NCBI GenBank assembly: GCA_016872215.1
Contig: VHAX01000021.1
Location: 1 to 38,987, forward strand
Length of the DNA: 38,987 nucleotides
DNA from: Sphingomonadales bacterium
GTDB lineage: Bacteria; Bacteroidota; Bacteroidia; UBA7662
Reading direction: 5' to 3'
The position numbers were made by a program, and so were the translations under genes. This document shows, in pieces, positions 16,872 to 25,495 of the stretch. The stretch's first letter is position 1. Every line of letters begins with the position of its first letter. The notes below the pieces were generated by a model that searched no databases, was not told where the DNA came from, and saw only the letters and a list, made by a program, of their open reading frames with translations.

Positions 16872-18788
16872 TTACTTCACCTCTTCAAAATCCACATCGG
16901 TCACCTGCTCTGAGTCCTTGGAGCTGGTCGATCCACCGTTACTAGGGTTACCAGCATCTCCGGCCTCCTCGGGTGAACCTGCTTCCTGGGTGGCTTTGTA
17001 CATTTCGGTCGAAGCTGCTTCCCAGGCCTTGCTGAGTCGCTCTGTGGCTGTTTCGATGGCCGGAAGATTACGTTCCCCGTGGGCCGACTTAAGTTCATCG
17101 AGCGCCGAGCGGATTTCCGACTTCTTTTCATCGGGCAATTTGTCGCCATACTCAGTCAGTTGCTTTTCGGAGGAGAAGATAAGGTTGTCGGCCGCATTGA
17201 GCTTCTCGGCTTCGTCGCGGAACTGTTTGTCGCGCTCAGTATTAGCATGTGCCTCTTGTTTCATCTTTTCGATGTCCTCCTTGCTAAGCCCCGATGAGGC
17301 CTCAATGCGGATCTTCTGTTCCTTGCCAGTAGTTTTGTCCTTGGCCGAAACATTCAGAATGCCGTTTGCGTCGATGTCGAACGTTACCTCTATTTGCGGC
17401 ACCCCGCGGGAGGCCGGTGGAATGCCGTCGAGGTGAAAGCGGCCGATGGTCTTGTTGTCGCTCGCCATGGCGCGCTCGCCCTGCAATACGTGGATTTCGA
17501 CAGAGGGTTGGTTGTCGGCAGCTGTACTGAACACCTGGCTTTTCTTGGCTGGGATGGTGGAGTTGGCCTCGATCAGACGGGTCATCACATTGCCCATGGT
17601 TTCGATGCCGAGCGAGAGGGGGGTCACGTCGAGCAGCAATACGCCCTCAACATGTCCGCTCAATACGCCTCCCTGAATGGCGGCGCCGATGGCAACTACT
17701 TCATCTGGGTTCACCCCCTTGGAGGGCTTACGGCCGAAGAATTGCTCTACTACCTCCTGAATCTTGGGGATGCGGGTGGAGCCGCCCACCAGGATCACCT
17801 CGTCGATCTGACCCACCTGAAAACCGGAGTCTTTCATAGCCTGGCGACAGGGTTCCAAGGTGCGTTGGACCAGTTTTTCAGCGAGCTGTTCAAATTTGGA
17901 GCGACTCAGTTTTTTCACCATGTGGCGAGGTACATTGTCGACCACTGTTATATATGGCAGGTTGATTTCGGCCTCGGTAGAGCTCGATAATTCAATTTTA
18001 GCTTTTTCTGCTGCTTCTTTGAGGCGCTGAAGGGCCATTGGGTCTTTGGTGAGGTCAACTCCCTCGTCGCTGCGGAACTCATCGGCCAGCCACTGAATAA
18101 TCACCTGGTCGAAATCGTCGCCCCCGAGGTGGGTGTCGCCATTAGTGCTCTTCACCTCAAAGACACCATCGCCCAGTTCCAGGATGGAGATGTCGAAAGT
18201 GCCTCCCCCGAGGTCAAACACGGCGATTTTAACATCGCTATTCTTTTTATCGAGTCCGTATGCCAGTGCCGCTGCGGTGGGCTCGTTCACGATCCGTTCT
18301 ACTTTCAGGCCCGCAATCTCACCGGCCTCTTTGGTGGCCTGGCGCTGGGCGTCATTGAAATAAGCGGGCACGGTAATCACCGCTGAGTCTACCTCGTGAC
18401 CAAGGTAGTCTTCCGCGGTTTTCTTCATTTTCTGAAGGGTCATAGCCGAAATTTCCTGAGCCGTGTAGAGTTTGTCATCGATTTTCACACGCGGAGTGTC
18501 GTTATCGCCCCGGGACACCTCATAGGCCACATACTTAAGCTCTTCCTTCACCTCCGAATGCTTGCGGCCCATAAAGCGCTTTATCGATGCAATCGTTTTT
18601 GTGGGGTTGGTGATGGCCTGCCTTTTGGCGGGGTCGCCTACTTTGATTTCTCCGTTCGGCATAAAGGCAACCACGGATGGGGTGGTTCTGCGGCCTTCAC
18701 TATTCGGGATCACAACATATTCGTTGCCTTCCATAACGGAAACGCAGGAGTTGGTGGTTCCCAGGTCGATGCCAATGATTTTTTTCAT
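16872..18788 (-). CDS. dnaK: Chaperone DnaK (Hsp70)
   Basis: 638 residues, standard length. Begins [21 protein letters not shown] (ATP-binding phosphate 1 loop); [16 protein letters not shown] near 195-210 is phosphate 2; [14 protein letters not shown] near 330-343 is the adenosine motif. The linker is the usual [11 protein letters not shown] region, then the substrate-binding domain and the typical acidic C-terminus ending in TDVDFEEVK. DnaK folds and protects proteins with DnaJ and GrpE; neither partner gene is adjacent. No CIRCE element lies upstream; a different palindrome does. The stop lies 19 bases from the twin palindromes of the downstream lipoprotein. Confidence 0.98.
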   Translation of the reverse strand: MKKIIGIDLGTTNSCVSVMEGNEYVVIPNSEGRRTTPSVVAFMPNGEIKVGDPAKRQAITNPTKTIASIKRFMGRKHSEVKEELKYVAYEVSRGDNDTPRVKIDDKLYTAQEISAMTLQKMKKTAEDYLGHEVDSAVITVPAYFNDAQRQATKEAGEIAGLKVERIVNEPTAAALAYGLDKKNSDVKIAVFDLGGGTFDISILELGDGVFEVKSTNGDTHLGGDDFDQVIIQWLADEFRSDEGVDLTKDPMALQRLKEAAEKAKIELSSSTEAEINLPYITVVDNVPRHMVKKLSRSKFEQLAEKLVQRTLEPCRQAMKDSGFQVGQIDEVILVGGSTRIPKIQEVVEQFFGRKPSKGVNPDEVVAIGAAIQGGVLSGHVEGVLLLDVTPLSLGIETMGNVMTRLIEANSTIPAKKSQVFSTAADNQPSVEIHVLQGERAMASDNKTIGRFHLDGIPPASRGVPQIEVTFDIDANGILNVSAKDKTTGKEQKIRIEASSGLSKEDIEKMKQEAHANTERDKQFRDEAEKLNAADNLIFSSEKQLTEYGDKLPDEKKSEIRSALDELKSAHGERNLPAIETATERLSKAWEAASTEMYKATQEAGSPEEAGDAGNPSNGGSTSSKDSEQVTDVDFEEVK

Positions 18789-18893
18789 GATTTGAATTTA
18801 ATTTTGGTTTTCGACCATTCAGGCAATAGTAATGCCATTAGGTAGTTCCGTAGCAATTGAAGGCCAATGTGGCGCAGTATGAAGGATGTGTAA

Positions 18894-18941
18894 GAAATTT
18901 AGGCCGAAAACCACTTAACGTTTCTGCCAATTTGTCAGAAA
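18894..18941 (-). promoter_or_regulatory. Possible dnaK promoter with 21-bp palindrome
   Basis: At 18921-18941 TTTCTG and CAGAAA flank CCAATTTGT, and the dyad runs right through (CTGCCAA-T-TTGTCAG), so 20 of 21 positions fit a palindrome. A TAAATTTC element (18894-18901, minus strand), close to TAnnTTTG, lies downstream, placing the palindrome over the expected -33 region. dnaK begins about 105 bases further on. It is not CIRCE. Confidence 0.5.
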
Positions 18942-18994
18942 ACGCGCATTTAATGCCTTGATAAGGCCACCATTGGAGAGAAAAGGGCCCCTAA

Positions 18995-20197
18995 TTAGGG
19001 CACGAAATTCAGCTGTGGGTATTTGATCCGCAGGCTGTCGGTGCCGTTGCCCCCCATGGCTTTGCGGAAGAAGTTACTGCTGTAGGGGTATCCGGGTGAG
19101 GATTCCACGTCCTTGCGGTTGGGAATGCTCCGGCGGAACGCGTAGAGCCCAAGACCGTTGTCGACATTCGTGTAGGTTGGCCGCACATCCACAAGGCTGG
19201 AGCTCGGACGGTTGATTTGCAGGAAATTGTTGAGGTACTGGTCGGCGAAGTCGAAGATAAACAAGGTGCCACGCAGTCGGCGGTTCACGCTGTCGACCGC
19301 CGGAATTGCCGAATTCATAAAGGCGAAAAGATTGTTGCCACGCAGAAAGAGTGGAATCACAACAGCGGGATTTTCGACCTGCTGACTGGGGTAGGCCACC
19401 CAATCCACATGCTTCAGGGCCAAGCCGGGTGTATCGCCGGGGGTAACGGTAAAGCGATTCCACTCATCGTAGAACACCCTCAGGGTGAGATCGAAAGTTT
19501 TGGCGTTAAGGGGAATGCGGGGCTTCACCTGCGAGGGGGCAGCACTCCAGTTGATGCCGTTGTAGTTGGGTGGCAAAGGGGTATTGGGTGGAAGGGCAAA
19601 GCTGATGACGCCATCGCTACCGAAGCCTCCGATGGGCCCCCCATAAATAGCGTTGATGTCGTAGGGCTCTCTAGGGGCCGTCACCACCACGCCTCCCGGG
19701 GTTGTAATTTGGAGGGTATAGGTAAAACTCGAATCGAGAAATCCGGGTGACCGGAAGCGGTAGAGCAGCATATCGGGGTGGGCAAATAGTCCGGGTTCCA
19801 TCAAGGCGGTGTCGACCGACTCACATAAATAGGTTTCAACCGTTTGATTGTTGCGCTGTTTGAGGATCTTAACAGTGAGGTTCTTGTAGTAGATCGAGTC
19901 TTGTATGGAAGCAATCACAAAGGCGTCGCGCTCTTTATCGAGAAACGCCTTGTGGATTCGGATGTAGTGTTCTTGCTCGTCGGTCCGCAGCAGTGCCATC
20001 ACAAAGGTGGTTTCCTTCCAATCGGCCGTTACGTCGATTTCGGTAGAACAGGAGGGCAGCAGGCGCTGGAGGAAAAGCAGCGACAGCAGTAAAAGGAGTA
20101 GACGGGAATGGGCGAGGGTACGGGTTTGGGATGGGACCACAGCGGATGGGGTAAGGGCGAAAGTGCAAAAATAGAAATATGCGGGCATGTTTGGCAT
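18995..20197 (-). CDS. Conserved Bacteroidota lipoprotein, DUF4249-like
   Basis: Up to 400 residues. A Leu-rich signal segment ([20 protein letters not shown]) ends in a lipobox-like PSC, followed by [37 protein letters not shown], a start typical of Bacteroidota lipoproteins of the DUF4249 kind, and a beta-rich remainder. The substrate and role are unknown. The start is uncertain: ATGs at 20197 and 20188 precede a perfect TATTTTTG promoter element at 20166-20173, so a transcript from it could only use a later codon, for example GTG at 20140, which also gives a normal-length signal peptide. panB diverges 98 bases away. A weak CCCTAATTAGGG hairpin with TTTTCT follows the stop. Confidence 0.6.
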   Translation of the reverse strand: MPNMPAYFYFCTFALTPSAVVPSQTRTLAHSRLLLLLLSLLFLQRLLPSCSTEIDVTADWKETTFVMALLRTDEQEHYIRIHKAFLDKERDAFVIASIQDSIYYKNLTVKILKQRNNQTVETYLCESVDTALMEPGLFAHPDMLLYRFRSPGFLDSSFTYTLQITTPGGVVVTAPREPYDINAIYGGPIGGFGSDGVISFALPPNTPLPPNYNGINWSAAPSQVKPRIPLNAKTFDLTLRVFYDEWNRFTVTPGDTPGLALKHVDWVAYPSQQVENPAVVIPLFLRGNNLFAFMNSAIPAVDSVNRRLRGTLFIFDFADQYLNNFLQINRPSSSLVDVRPTYTNVDNGLGLYAFRRSIPNRKDVESSPGYPYSSNFFRKAMGGNGTDSLRIKYPQLNFVP

Positions 20198-20295
20198 CTG
20201 TTTATGGTATTTCGAAAAATAAAGCGGATTTTGTGACCGATTTGGCGTGCCCCGCGCTCACGCAGATTACACCGTTCGCCCTCCAATCCCACGAT

Positions 20296-21120
20296 ATGTC
20301 TGTTGCCACCCCTGAATTTCGTAAGGTTACCACCCACTCCCTGCTTGAGATGAAAGAACGCGGTGAGAAAATCAGCATGCTCACGGCCTACGACTATTCA
20401 TTCGCGCTTATGCTCGATGCTGCCGGCATCGATGTACTGCTGGTGGGCGATTCAGCATCGAACGTGATGGCGGGCCACCAAACGACCCTTCCCATAACCC
20501 TGGATCAGATGATCTACCACGCCGGCTCGGTCGTTCGGGGAGTGGAACGCGCCCTCATTGTGGTGGACCTGCCCTTTGGTTCCTATCAGGGAAATTCAAA
20601 GGAGGCGCTCCAAAGCACCATAAGAATCATGAAGGAGTCAGGGGCCCATGCCGTGAAACTCGAAGGTGGATCGGAGGTGTTGGAATCGATTGAACGCATC
20701 CTCACCGCGGGGGTGCCGGTGATGGGCCACCTGGGCCTCACCCCGCAATCGATTTACAAATTCGGCACCTACAGCGTTCGGGCACGGGAGGAGGAGGAGG
20801 CGGAGCGACTCAGGCGCGATGCACATGCACTTCAAGAAGCGGGTTGCTTTGCACTCGTTCTCGAGAAAATTCCCGCACCCCTGGCCCGGGAGGTTGCCGA
20901 ATCGCTGTCGATCCCCGTCATTGGCATTGGTGCCGGCAGTGGGGTAGACGGACAAGTGCTTGTGGTGCACGACATGCTGGGCATTACGCATGAATTTCAC
21001 CCCCGGTTTTTGCGGCGCTACCTCAACCTTTACGAGCAGATCGGTAGCGCGGTGCGCAACTATGTTTCGGATGTAAAATCAGGCGATTTTCCAGGACCGG
21101 GCGAACAATACAACTCCTGA
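20296..21120 (+). CDS. panB: 3-methyl-2-oxobutanoate hydroxymethyltransferase
   Basis: 274 residues from the ATG at 20296. The frame is open back to 20179, but family similarity begins at [27 protein letters not shown] right after this ATG. PanB transfers a hydroxymethyl group from methylene-tetrahydrofolate to ketoisovalerate, giving ketopantoate, the first committed step of pantothenate and coenzyme A synthesis. Motifs: [21 protein letters not shown] (metal Asp), [16 protein letters not shown] and the late [16 protein letters not shown] with HDMLG. No panC or panE is adjacent. Nine bases separate its stop from a pseudouridine synthase gene, probably the same operon. Confidence 0.96.
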   Translation: MSVATPEFRKVTTHSLLEMKERGEKISMLTAYDYSFALMLDAAGIDVLLVGDSASNVMAGHQTTLPITLDQMIYHAGSVVRGVERALIVVDLPFGSYQGNSKEALQSTIRIMKESGAHAVKLEGGSEVLESIERILTAGVPVMGHLGLTPQSIYKFGTYSVRAREEEEAERLRRDAHALQEAGCFALVLEKIPAPLAREVAESLSIPVIGIGAGSGVDGQVLVVHDMLGITHEFHPRFLRRYLNLYEQIGSAVRNYVSDVKSGDFPGPGEQYNS

Positions 21121-21129
21121 ACCTGATTT

Positions 21130-21813
21130 ATGCGTTCTGATAATCCCCACACACCACTGGTGTTGTATGAAGACAACCACCTCATCGCTGTGGGTAAGCC
21201 CGCGGGTATGCTCACACAAGGCGACGACAGCGGAGACCCCGCGCTGACCGACTGGGTGGGATCTTATTTAACCCATAAATACAACAAGCCGGGGGACGCA
21301 TTCGTGGGACTCATACACCGGATCGACCGTCCGGTGTCGGGACTCGTACTCCTGGCGCGCACCAGCAAGGCATTGGAACGCATGAACAAACAATTCCACG
21401 ACCGCCTCGTGCAGAAGAAATACCTGGCGGTGGTAACCGACAAGCCCCGCCCGGAGGAGGGCATACTGGTGCATTACCTCAAGAAAAACACCGATAAGAA
21501 TGTGGTTAGGGCCTATGAAAAGGAGGTGCGCGACAGCAAACGGGCCGAGTTGTTCTACCGTGTTGTGCAGTATGGAAGCAGCCGCAGCGTGGTGGAGGTC
21601 ATTCCCAAAACAGGCCGCCCCCACCAAATCCGTGTACAGCTGTCAACGCTGGGACACCCTATCCTGGGCGATGTGAAATATGGTGCGCCGAATCCCCTGC
21701 CCGGACATCGGATCGCCCTCCATAGTTGGCGCTTATCGTTCGAACATCCCGTAACCCTACAGCCACTAACCCTGGAATGCCCGGTTCCGGAAGGTGAACA
21801 GCTCGATTGGTAG
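21130..21813 (+). CDS. RluA-family pseudouridine synthase
   Basis: 227 residues, shorter than RluC/RluD because there is no N-terminal S4 domain. Catalytic motif HRIDRPVSGLVLLAR holds the essential Asp (residue about 65); KPAGMLTQ, KKYLAVV and GRPHQIRVQLSTLGHPILGDVKYG are the other family motifs. It converts uridine to pseudouridine in structural RNA; whether the target is 23S rRNA or a tRNA cannot be told. It starts nine bases after panB, an arrangement that suggests co-transcription. No terminator is evident after the stop. Confidence 0.92.
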   Translation: MRSDNPHTPLVLYEDNHLIAVGKPAGMLTQGDDSGDPALTDWVGSYLTHKYNKPGDAFVGLIHRIDRPVSGLVLLARTSKALERMNKQFHDRLVQKKYLAVVTDKPRPEEGILVHYLKKNTDKNVVRAYEKEVRDSKRAELFYRVVQYGSSRSVVEVIPKTGRPHQIRVQLSTLGHPILGDVKYGAPNPLPGHRIALHSWRLSFEHPVTLQPLTLECPVPEGEQLDW

Positions 21814-22201
21814 GCGATGAGGTTCTAAACGAACACTCATTCCTATGGATCTAATGTGGAGATGTTTTATTTCAAGTGAAAAATATCGAATTTGGGTATT
21901 TTTACTATTTTCTCTTTCTTCATCTTCAGGGTGAGAAAATTATGGCCTTGTACAATAGAATTTAGTCCACTCTGAAAGCGTACGGCCAAATCTACATCAC
22001 TCGATGGATTTTCAAGGCCGAATGCCATAGATTCAAATAAACTAAGCTCCTGCACGTTATGTGTTCATTATAGTCAGCATAGGGAGTGAATGTCGGCCAA
22101 ATGTTTGTGGATTAGGGTGTTATGGTTTTGGAGAATGAGTAATTCCTAGTGCAATGGAAACAACATAATGGGAAAATGGGTTATGGGTAAAAAAACAGAA
22201 A
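21814..22201. other. 388-base A+T-rich gap with a decayed gene
   Basis: Between the pseudouridine synthase and murI. It is richer in A+T than its surroundings. Apart from the MNT-like remnant listed separately I find no gene, RNA, strong terminator or repeat. Confidence 0.5.
21867..22055 (-). pseudogene. Remnant of an MNT-type nucleotidyltransferase (HEPN-MNT type antitoxin)
   Basis: A 62-codon frame opening with GTG reads LSLFESMAFGLENPSSDVDLAVRF, which matches the MNT catalytic core (L-F-G-S-x-A-x-G ... SDxDLxV-x-F). The Gly of the GS motif is replaced by Glu. The usual N-terminal helix is missing: a stop lies four codons upstream. The part after the core is short and does not look like the family. 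No HEPN partner is seen. Most likely a decaying piece of a HEPN-MNT toxin-antitoxin pair; a chance match is possible. Confidence 0.45.
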
Positions 22202-23101
22202 TCAAAGAAAATGGTGTACTTCTTCGACCTGATTCGGGTCGATATGCATGCCAAACAGCGATGCTTTCTCACAAAATCCCTCGCGCTTGTCGGTCGTTAG
22301 GTAGCGCACCCTCCCGGCTGTGGTGCACCGCGAACGAATCTCGGGATGCCGCTCCAGGTAGGTGTTCAATTTTTCGGCGATCAGGGGACCTTGTTCGATA
22401 ATTGAAACACCATTGGGGGCATGCCGACGGATTACGTCAATCAGCAGGGGGTAGTGGGTGCAGGCGAGCAGGACAGCATCGATGCGGGGGTCGGCATCAA
22501 AAAGCCGTCGCAGGTCACGGTCCACGAAATATCGGGTGCCATCTGAATCGAGCTCACCTACCTCAACCAGCGGTACCCAAAGTGGACATGCATGCTGCGT
22601 TACGGTCAATTCGGGGAAGAAGTGCCCGATTTCGATGGGGTAGCTGTTCGATATCACCGTGCCGGGTGTGGCCAAAATGCCCAAATGTCCGCTACGGGTG
22701 AAGTTGCCCGCCTCCTCCGTGCTGGGTCGGAGCACACCGAGGATTTTTCGGTCTGGGGCGACCGTCGGAAGCCATTCCTGCTGCAGGCTCCGCAGTGCCT
22801 TGGCCGATGCCGTATTGCAAGCCAAAATCACCAATGCGCATCCCCTCGAAAACAACTCCGAAACCCCCTCACGGGTGTAGCGCAGCACGGTCTCAAAGGA
22901 ACGGGTGCCATAGGGCACGCGCGCCTGGTCGCCCAGGTAGAGGTAGTCGAACAGCGGCTGGCGCCGGGTGAGGTGACGCAACACTGTGAGTCCACCCAGT
23001 CCTGAGTCGAACACACCGATGGGACCAGCAGCAGGGGCCGGGGGAATTTGGCCATCAGATTTGGTATACAGATCGGGCTGAGACTTGTTGATTGGGTTCA
23101 T
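22202..23101 (-). CDS. murI: Glutamate racemase
   Basis: 299 residues from the ATG at 23101. The frame continues to a GTG at 23125, but a TCTTTTTG element at 23128-23135 would start transcription near 23121, downstream of that codon. MurI makes D-glutamate for peptidoglycan. The active site is complete: GVFDSGLGGLTV (Asp and Ser), first cysteine in LACNTASA and second in LACTHYPL, also LGDQARVPYG. About 25 residues precede the core, a modest Pro-rich extension. It is the only cell-wall synthesis gene here, though murQ lies 4 kb away. yceI diverges from it. Confidence 0.95.
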   Translation of the reverse strand: MNPINKSQPDLYTKSDGQIPPAPAAGPIGVFDSGLGGLTVLRHLTRRQPLFDYLYLGDQARVPYGTRSFETVLRYTREGVSELFSRGCALVILACNTASAKALRSLQQEWLPTVAPDRKILGVLRPSTEEAGNFTRSGHLGILATPGTVISNSYPIEIGHFFPELTVTQHACPLWVPLVEVGELDSDGTRYFVDRDLRRLFDADPRIDAVLLACTHYPLLIDVIRRHAPNGVSIIEQGPLIAEKLNTYLERHPEIRSRCTTAGRVRYLTTDKREGFCEKASLFGMHIDPNQVEEVHHFL

Positions 23102-23190
23102 ACGTGGTCGCTTGGGTTGAGGCACATCAAAAAGAGTGATAATTAAATAACCACTTATATATTATTACATAAAACACATCATATCAAACT

Positions 23191-23721
23191 ATGAATTGGA
23201 TCACCGATGCTGCCCACAGTTCCATTCAGTTTAAGGTTCGGCATCTGTTGATTAGTACCGTCAACGGTACTTTCACATCGTACCGCGCTCAGGTGACTTC
23301 GGAGGGCGATAATCTGTCGAAGGTACAGGTGCAGTTTGAGGCCGACGTAGCGTTGGTGTCGACCGGACAAGCGGATCGCGACAAGCACCTTCTTTCGGAG
23401 GATTTCTTCTACGCGGAAAAGCACCCGCATATTCGTTTTTAGGGGGTCGAGGTAACTAGATGCAGCGACCGTTCCTATATTATGCATGGCAACTTGAGCA
23501 TCCGCGGGGTGAGCCTTCCGGTCGACCTTGACGTCGACGTAAACGGCATCGCGAAAGACCCCTATGGTAACACCAAGGCGGGACTCACCATACTCACACG
23601 CATAAACCGGAAAGATTTTGGTCTGAATTTTCATGTGTTGAATGAGGCGGGTAATCTGTTGGCGGGTGATGAGGTGCGCATAGAGGCAGAGGTGCAGTTG
23701 GCCCGTCAGACCACGGCTTGA
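23191..23721 (+). pseudogene. YceI-family lipocalin-like protein, interrupted by an in-frame TAG
   Basis: Starting at 23191 the protein reads MNWITDAAHSSIQFKVRH, the standard YceI opening, and continues to HPHIRF at codon 83. Codon 84 is TAG (23440-23442). The same frame then continues without shift through GVEVT...HGNLSIRGVSLPVDLDV to KDFGLNFHVLNEAGNLLAGDEVRIEAEVQL and a TGA at 23719. Both halves are fully YceI-like and together give 176 codons, the family length. YceI proteins bind isoprenoid-like lipids in a beta-barrel. A single nonsense mutation, sequencing error, or read-through would each explain it. No signal peptide, so cytoplasmic if made. Confidence 0.85.
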
Positions 23722-24825
23722 TCAGCGCTTCGGGCCGGGTTTGGTGAGCAGGGAATCCTTGAGGTTGAGCCATTCGAGGGCTGACTTCCACCGAACCTGA
23801 TGCTTTTCCGCATCGGTCCAGTGCATTTCGCCCACGATGCCACCGGGTATCGACTCACCCAGGGGAAACGGATAGTCGGAACCCACACAAATCCGGTTGT
23901 GACCGATGAGTCGTGCTATGTAATCGAGCATCTCGGGGTCATGTACCAGCGAATCGAGCCAAAAGCGTCCGAGGTAGTGACGGGGAGAGATAGGATTGTC
24001 GACCGCCACCAGGTCGGGCCGTACCTCAAAACCGCGTTCGATGCGCCCAAAGGTGGCTGGAAACGACCCGCCACCGTGGGCAAAGGCCACCCTTAACCTG
24101 GGGAATTTCTCGAATACGCCGGCAAACAACATACTACAGATGGCAAGAGAGGTTTCGGCGGGCATCCCTACGAGCCATGGCAGCCAGTAACGCTGCATTT
24201 TGTCGTGGCCCATCATTTCCCAGGGGTGCACGAACAGGGCTGCTCCGATGCGCTCTGCGGCCTCATAAAAGGGGAGTAGTTCGGGTTCCGATAGGTTCCA
24301 TTCGTTCACATGCGAGCCAATTTCGATGCCGGCCAAGCCCAATTCCTTCACACAACGCTCCATTTCCTGAATGGCCAGCTGTGGGTCTTGGAGGGGCACA
24401 GTGCCCAGGCCGATGAAGCGGTGGGGGTGTCGGCCTACGGTCTCCGCGATGTGTTCGTTGAGGTAGCGACTGGTGTCGAGCGCATCCTGGGGGCGGGCCC
24501 AATAGTGAAACATCACGGGGATGGTCGACAGTACCTGCATGCGCACGCCGTCGCGGTCGCAGTCGCTGATCCGCTCATGGTCGTCCCAGCAATTGGCGTT
24601 GATTCGGCGGAAGAGGGTGTCGCCCTGCATCATATGGGCACAACCCGGGCACGATCCGAGTTGGTGTTCGAGTCTGATGAAGCTGCCGTAGCCGAAGCGA
24701 GCGGCCCAATTTGGCAACTGTTCGGGGATGATATGGGTGTGGATGTCGATGGTGGGGGCGTGACCGAGGTGACCGGGGGGCAGGTCGGATCGCGAGCGGC
24801 GTTTGTTGGCCATGGGGGTGGTCAT
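23722..24825 (-). CDS. 2-amino-3-carboxymuconate-6-semialdehyde decarboxylase (ACMSD)
   Basis: 367 residues from the ATG at 24825; the frame is open further back, but that part lies inside the dioxygenase gene and its amino acids look random. Amidohydrolase fold: the metal motif is DIHTHIIPE near the start, later histidines in HPWEMMGHD and FAHGGGSFP, and the final Asp in GSDYPFPLG. ACMSD removes CO2 from the ring-cleavage product of 3-hydroxyanthranilate, steering the pathway away from quinolinate and NAD. It follows the dioxygenase gene by 34 bases on the same strand. The last codon TGA abuts the yceI stop (TGATCA), leaving no room for a terminator between these convergent genes. Confidence 0.9.
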   Translation of the reverse strand: MTTPMANKRRSRSDLPPGHLGHAPTIDIHTHIIPEQLPNWAARFGYGSFIRLEHQLGSCPGCAHMMQGDTLFRRINANCWDDHERISDCDRDGVRMQVLSTIPVMFHYWARPQDALDTSRYLNEHIAETVGRHPHRFIGLGTVPLQDPQLAIQEMERCVKELGLAGIEIGSHVNEWNLSEPELLPFYEAAERIGAALFVHPWEMMGHDKMQRYWLPWLVGMPAETSLAICSMLFAGVFEKFPRLRVAFAHGGGSFPATFGRIERGFEVRPDLVAVDNPISPRHYLGRFWLDSLVHDPEMLDYIARLIGHNRICVGSDYPFPLGESIPGGIVGEMHWTDAEKHQVRWKSALEWLNLKDSLLTKPGPKR

Positions 24826-24859
24826 GTGTCCGTTCGGTTTGGGGTGTTGGGTAGGTCTG

Positions 24860-25390
24860 CTACACGAAGCGGGGGTCGCTTTCCATAATGTGGCCACATA
24901 CGCCACAGGTGCGCAGAGCTTCGCTGCCGTAGTATTCCTTGAAGTGGGGGATGAAATCGGTCTCGATGTTTTGCAAGCTGAAGTAGGCCGCATGCAGGGG
25001 GTGGTTGCACTGCTCACAAAACCACATCAGTCCGTCGCGCAGTCCGAGTCCCACCCGAACCCGCTCCACCACCAATCCGATCGAGCCATCACTGCGCACC
25101 GGCGAGTGGGGTACGCCGGCCGGGCACAGGAACATATCGCCAGGTCCGAGCTGCAAGTCGCGGCTTTGTCCGTCCTCCTGTATGCGAACCGTAATATAAC
25201 CCTCTAATTGGTAGAAGAGCTCTTCTGTTTCGTTGTAGTGGTAGTCTTTGCGGGCGTTGGGACCGCCCACCACCATCACGATGTAGTCTTTGCCCAGGGG
25301 GTATAGGTTTTTGTTGGCAACCGGGGGCTTCAGCAGGTGGCGGTTTTCGCTGATCCACTGCGCCAGATTAAAGGGAGGTGCTATGGCCAT
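24860..25390 (-). CDS. 3-hydroxyanthranilate 3,4-dioxygenase
   Basis: 176 residues. A cupin that opens the ring of 3-hydroxyanthranilate using Fe(II) and oxygen. Iron ligands His51, Glu57 and His95 and the rubredoxin-like second iron site (Cys125, Cys128, Cys162, Cys165) fall at the same numbers as I remember for the Cupriavidus enzyme, so it is the bacterial two-iron form. The start ATG is at 25390. The product goes to the decarboxylase encoded 34 bases downstream. The other kynurenine-pathway genes (tryptophan dioxygenase, kynureninase, kynurenine monooxygenase) are not in this window. Confidence 0.95.
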   Translation of the reverse strand: MAIAPPFNLAQWISENRHLLKPPVANKNLYPLGKDYIVMVVGGPNARKDYHYNETEELFYQLEGYITVRIQEDGQSRDLQLGPGDMFLCPAGVPHSPVRSDGSIGLVVERVRVGLGLRDGLMWFCEQCNHPLHAAYFSLQNIETDFIPHFKEYYGSEALRTCGVCGHIMESDPRFV

Positions 25391-25495
25391 GGGGTGTGGG
25401 GTTTAAATCGCCAAAATAGGAAGGAATTACTAAATCAAAACCATCAACCAGCTTCGATCAATCAATTAACGACTTCAGCGCGCCCTTGAACAATT

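Noticed and set aside
18789-18994. CIRCE element upstream of dnaK
   Set aside because: Neither TTAGCACTC nor GAGTGCTAA is present; the palindrome there has a different sequence.
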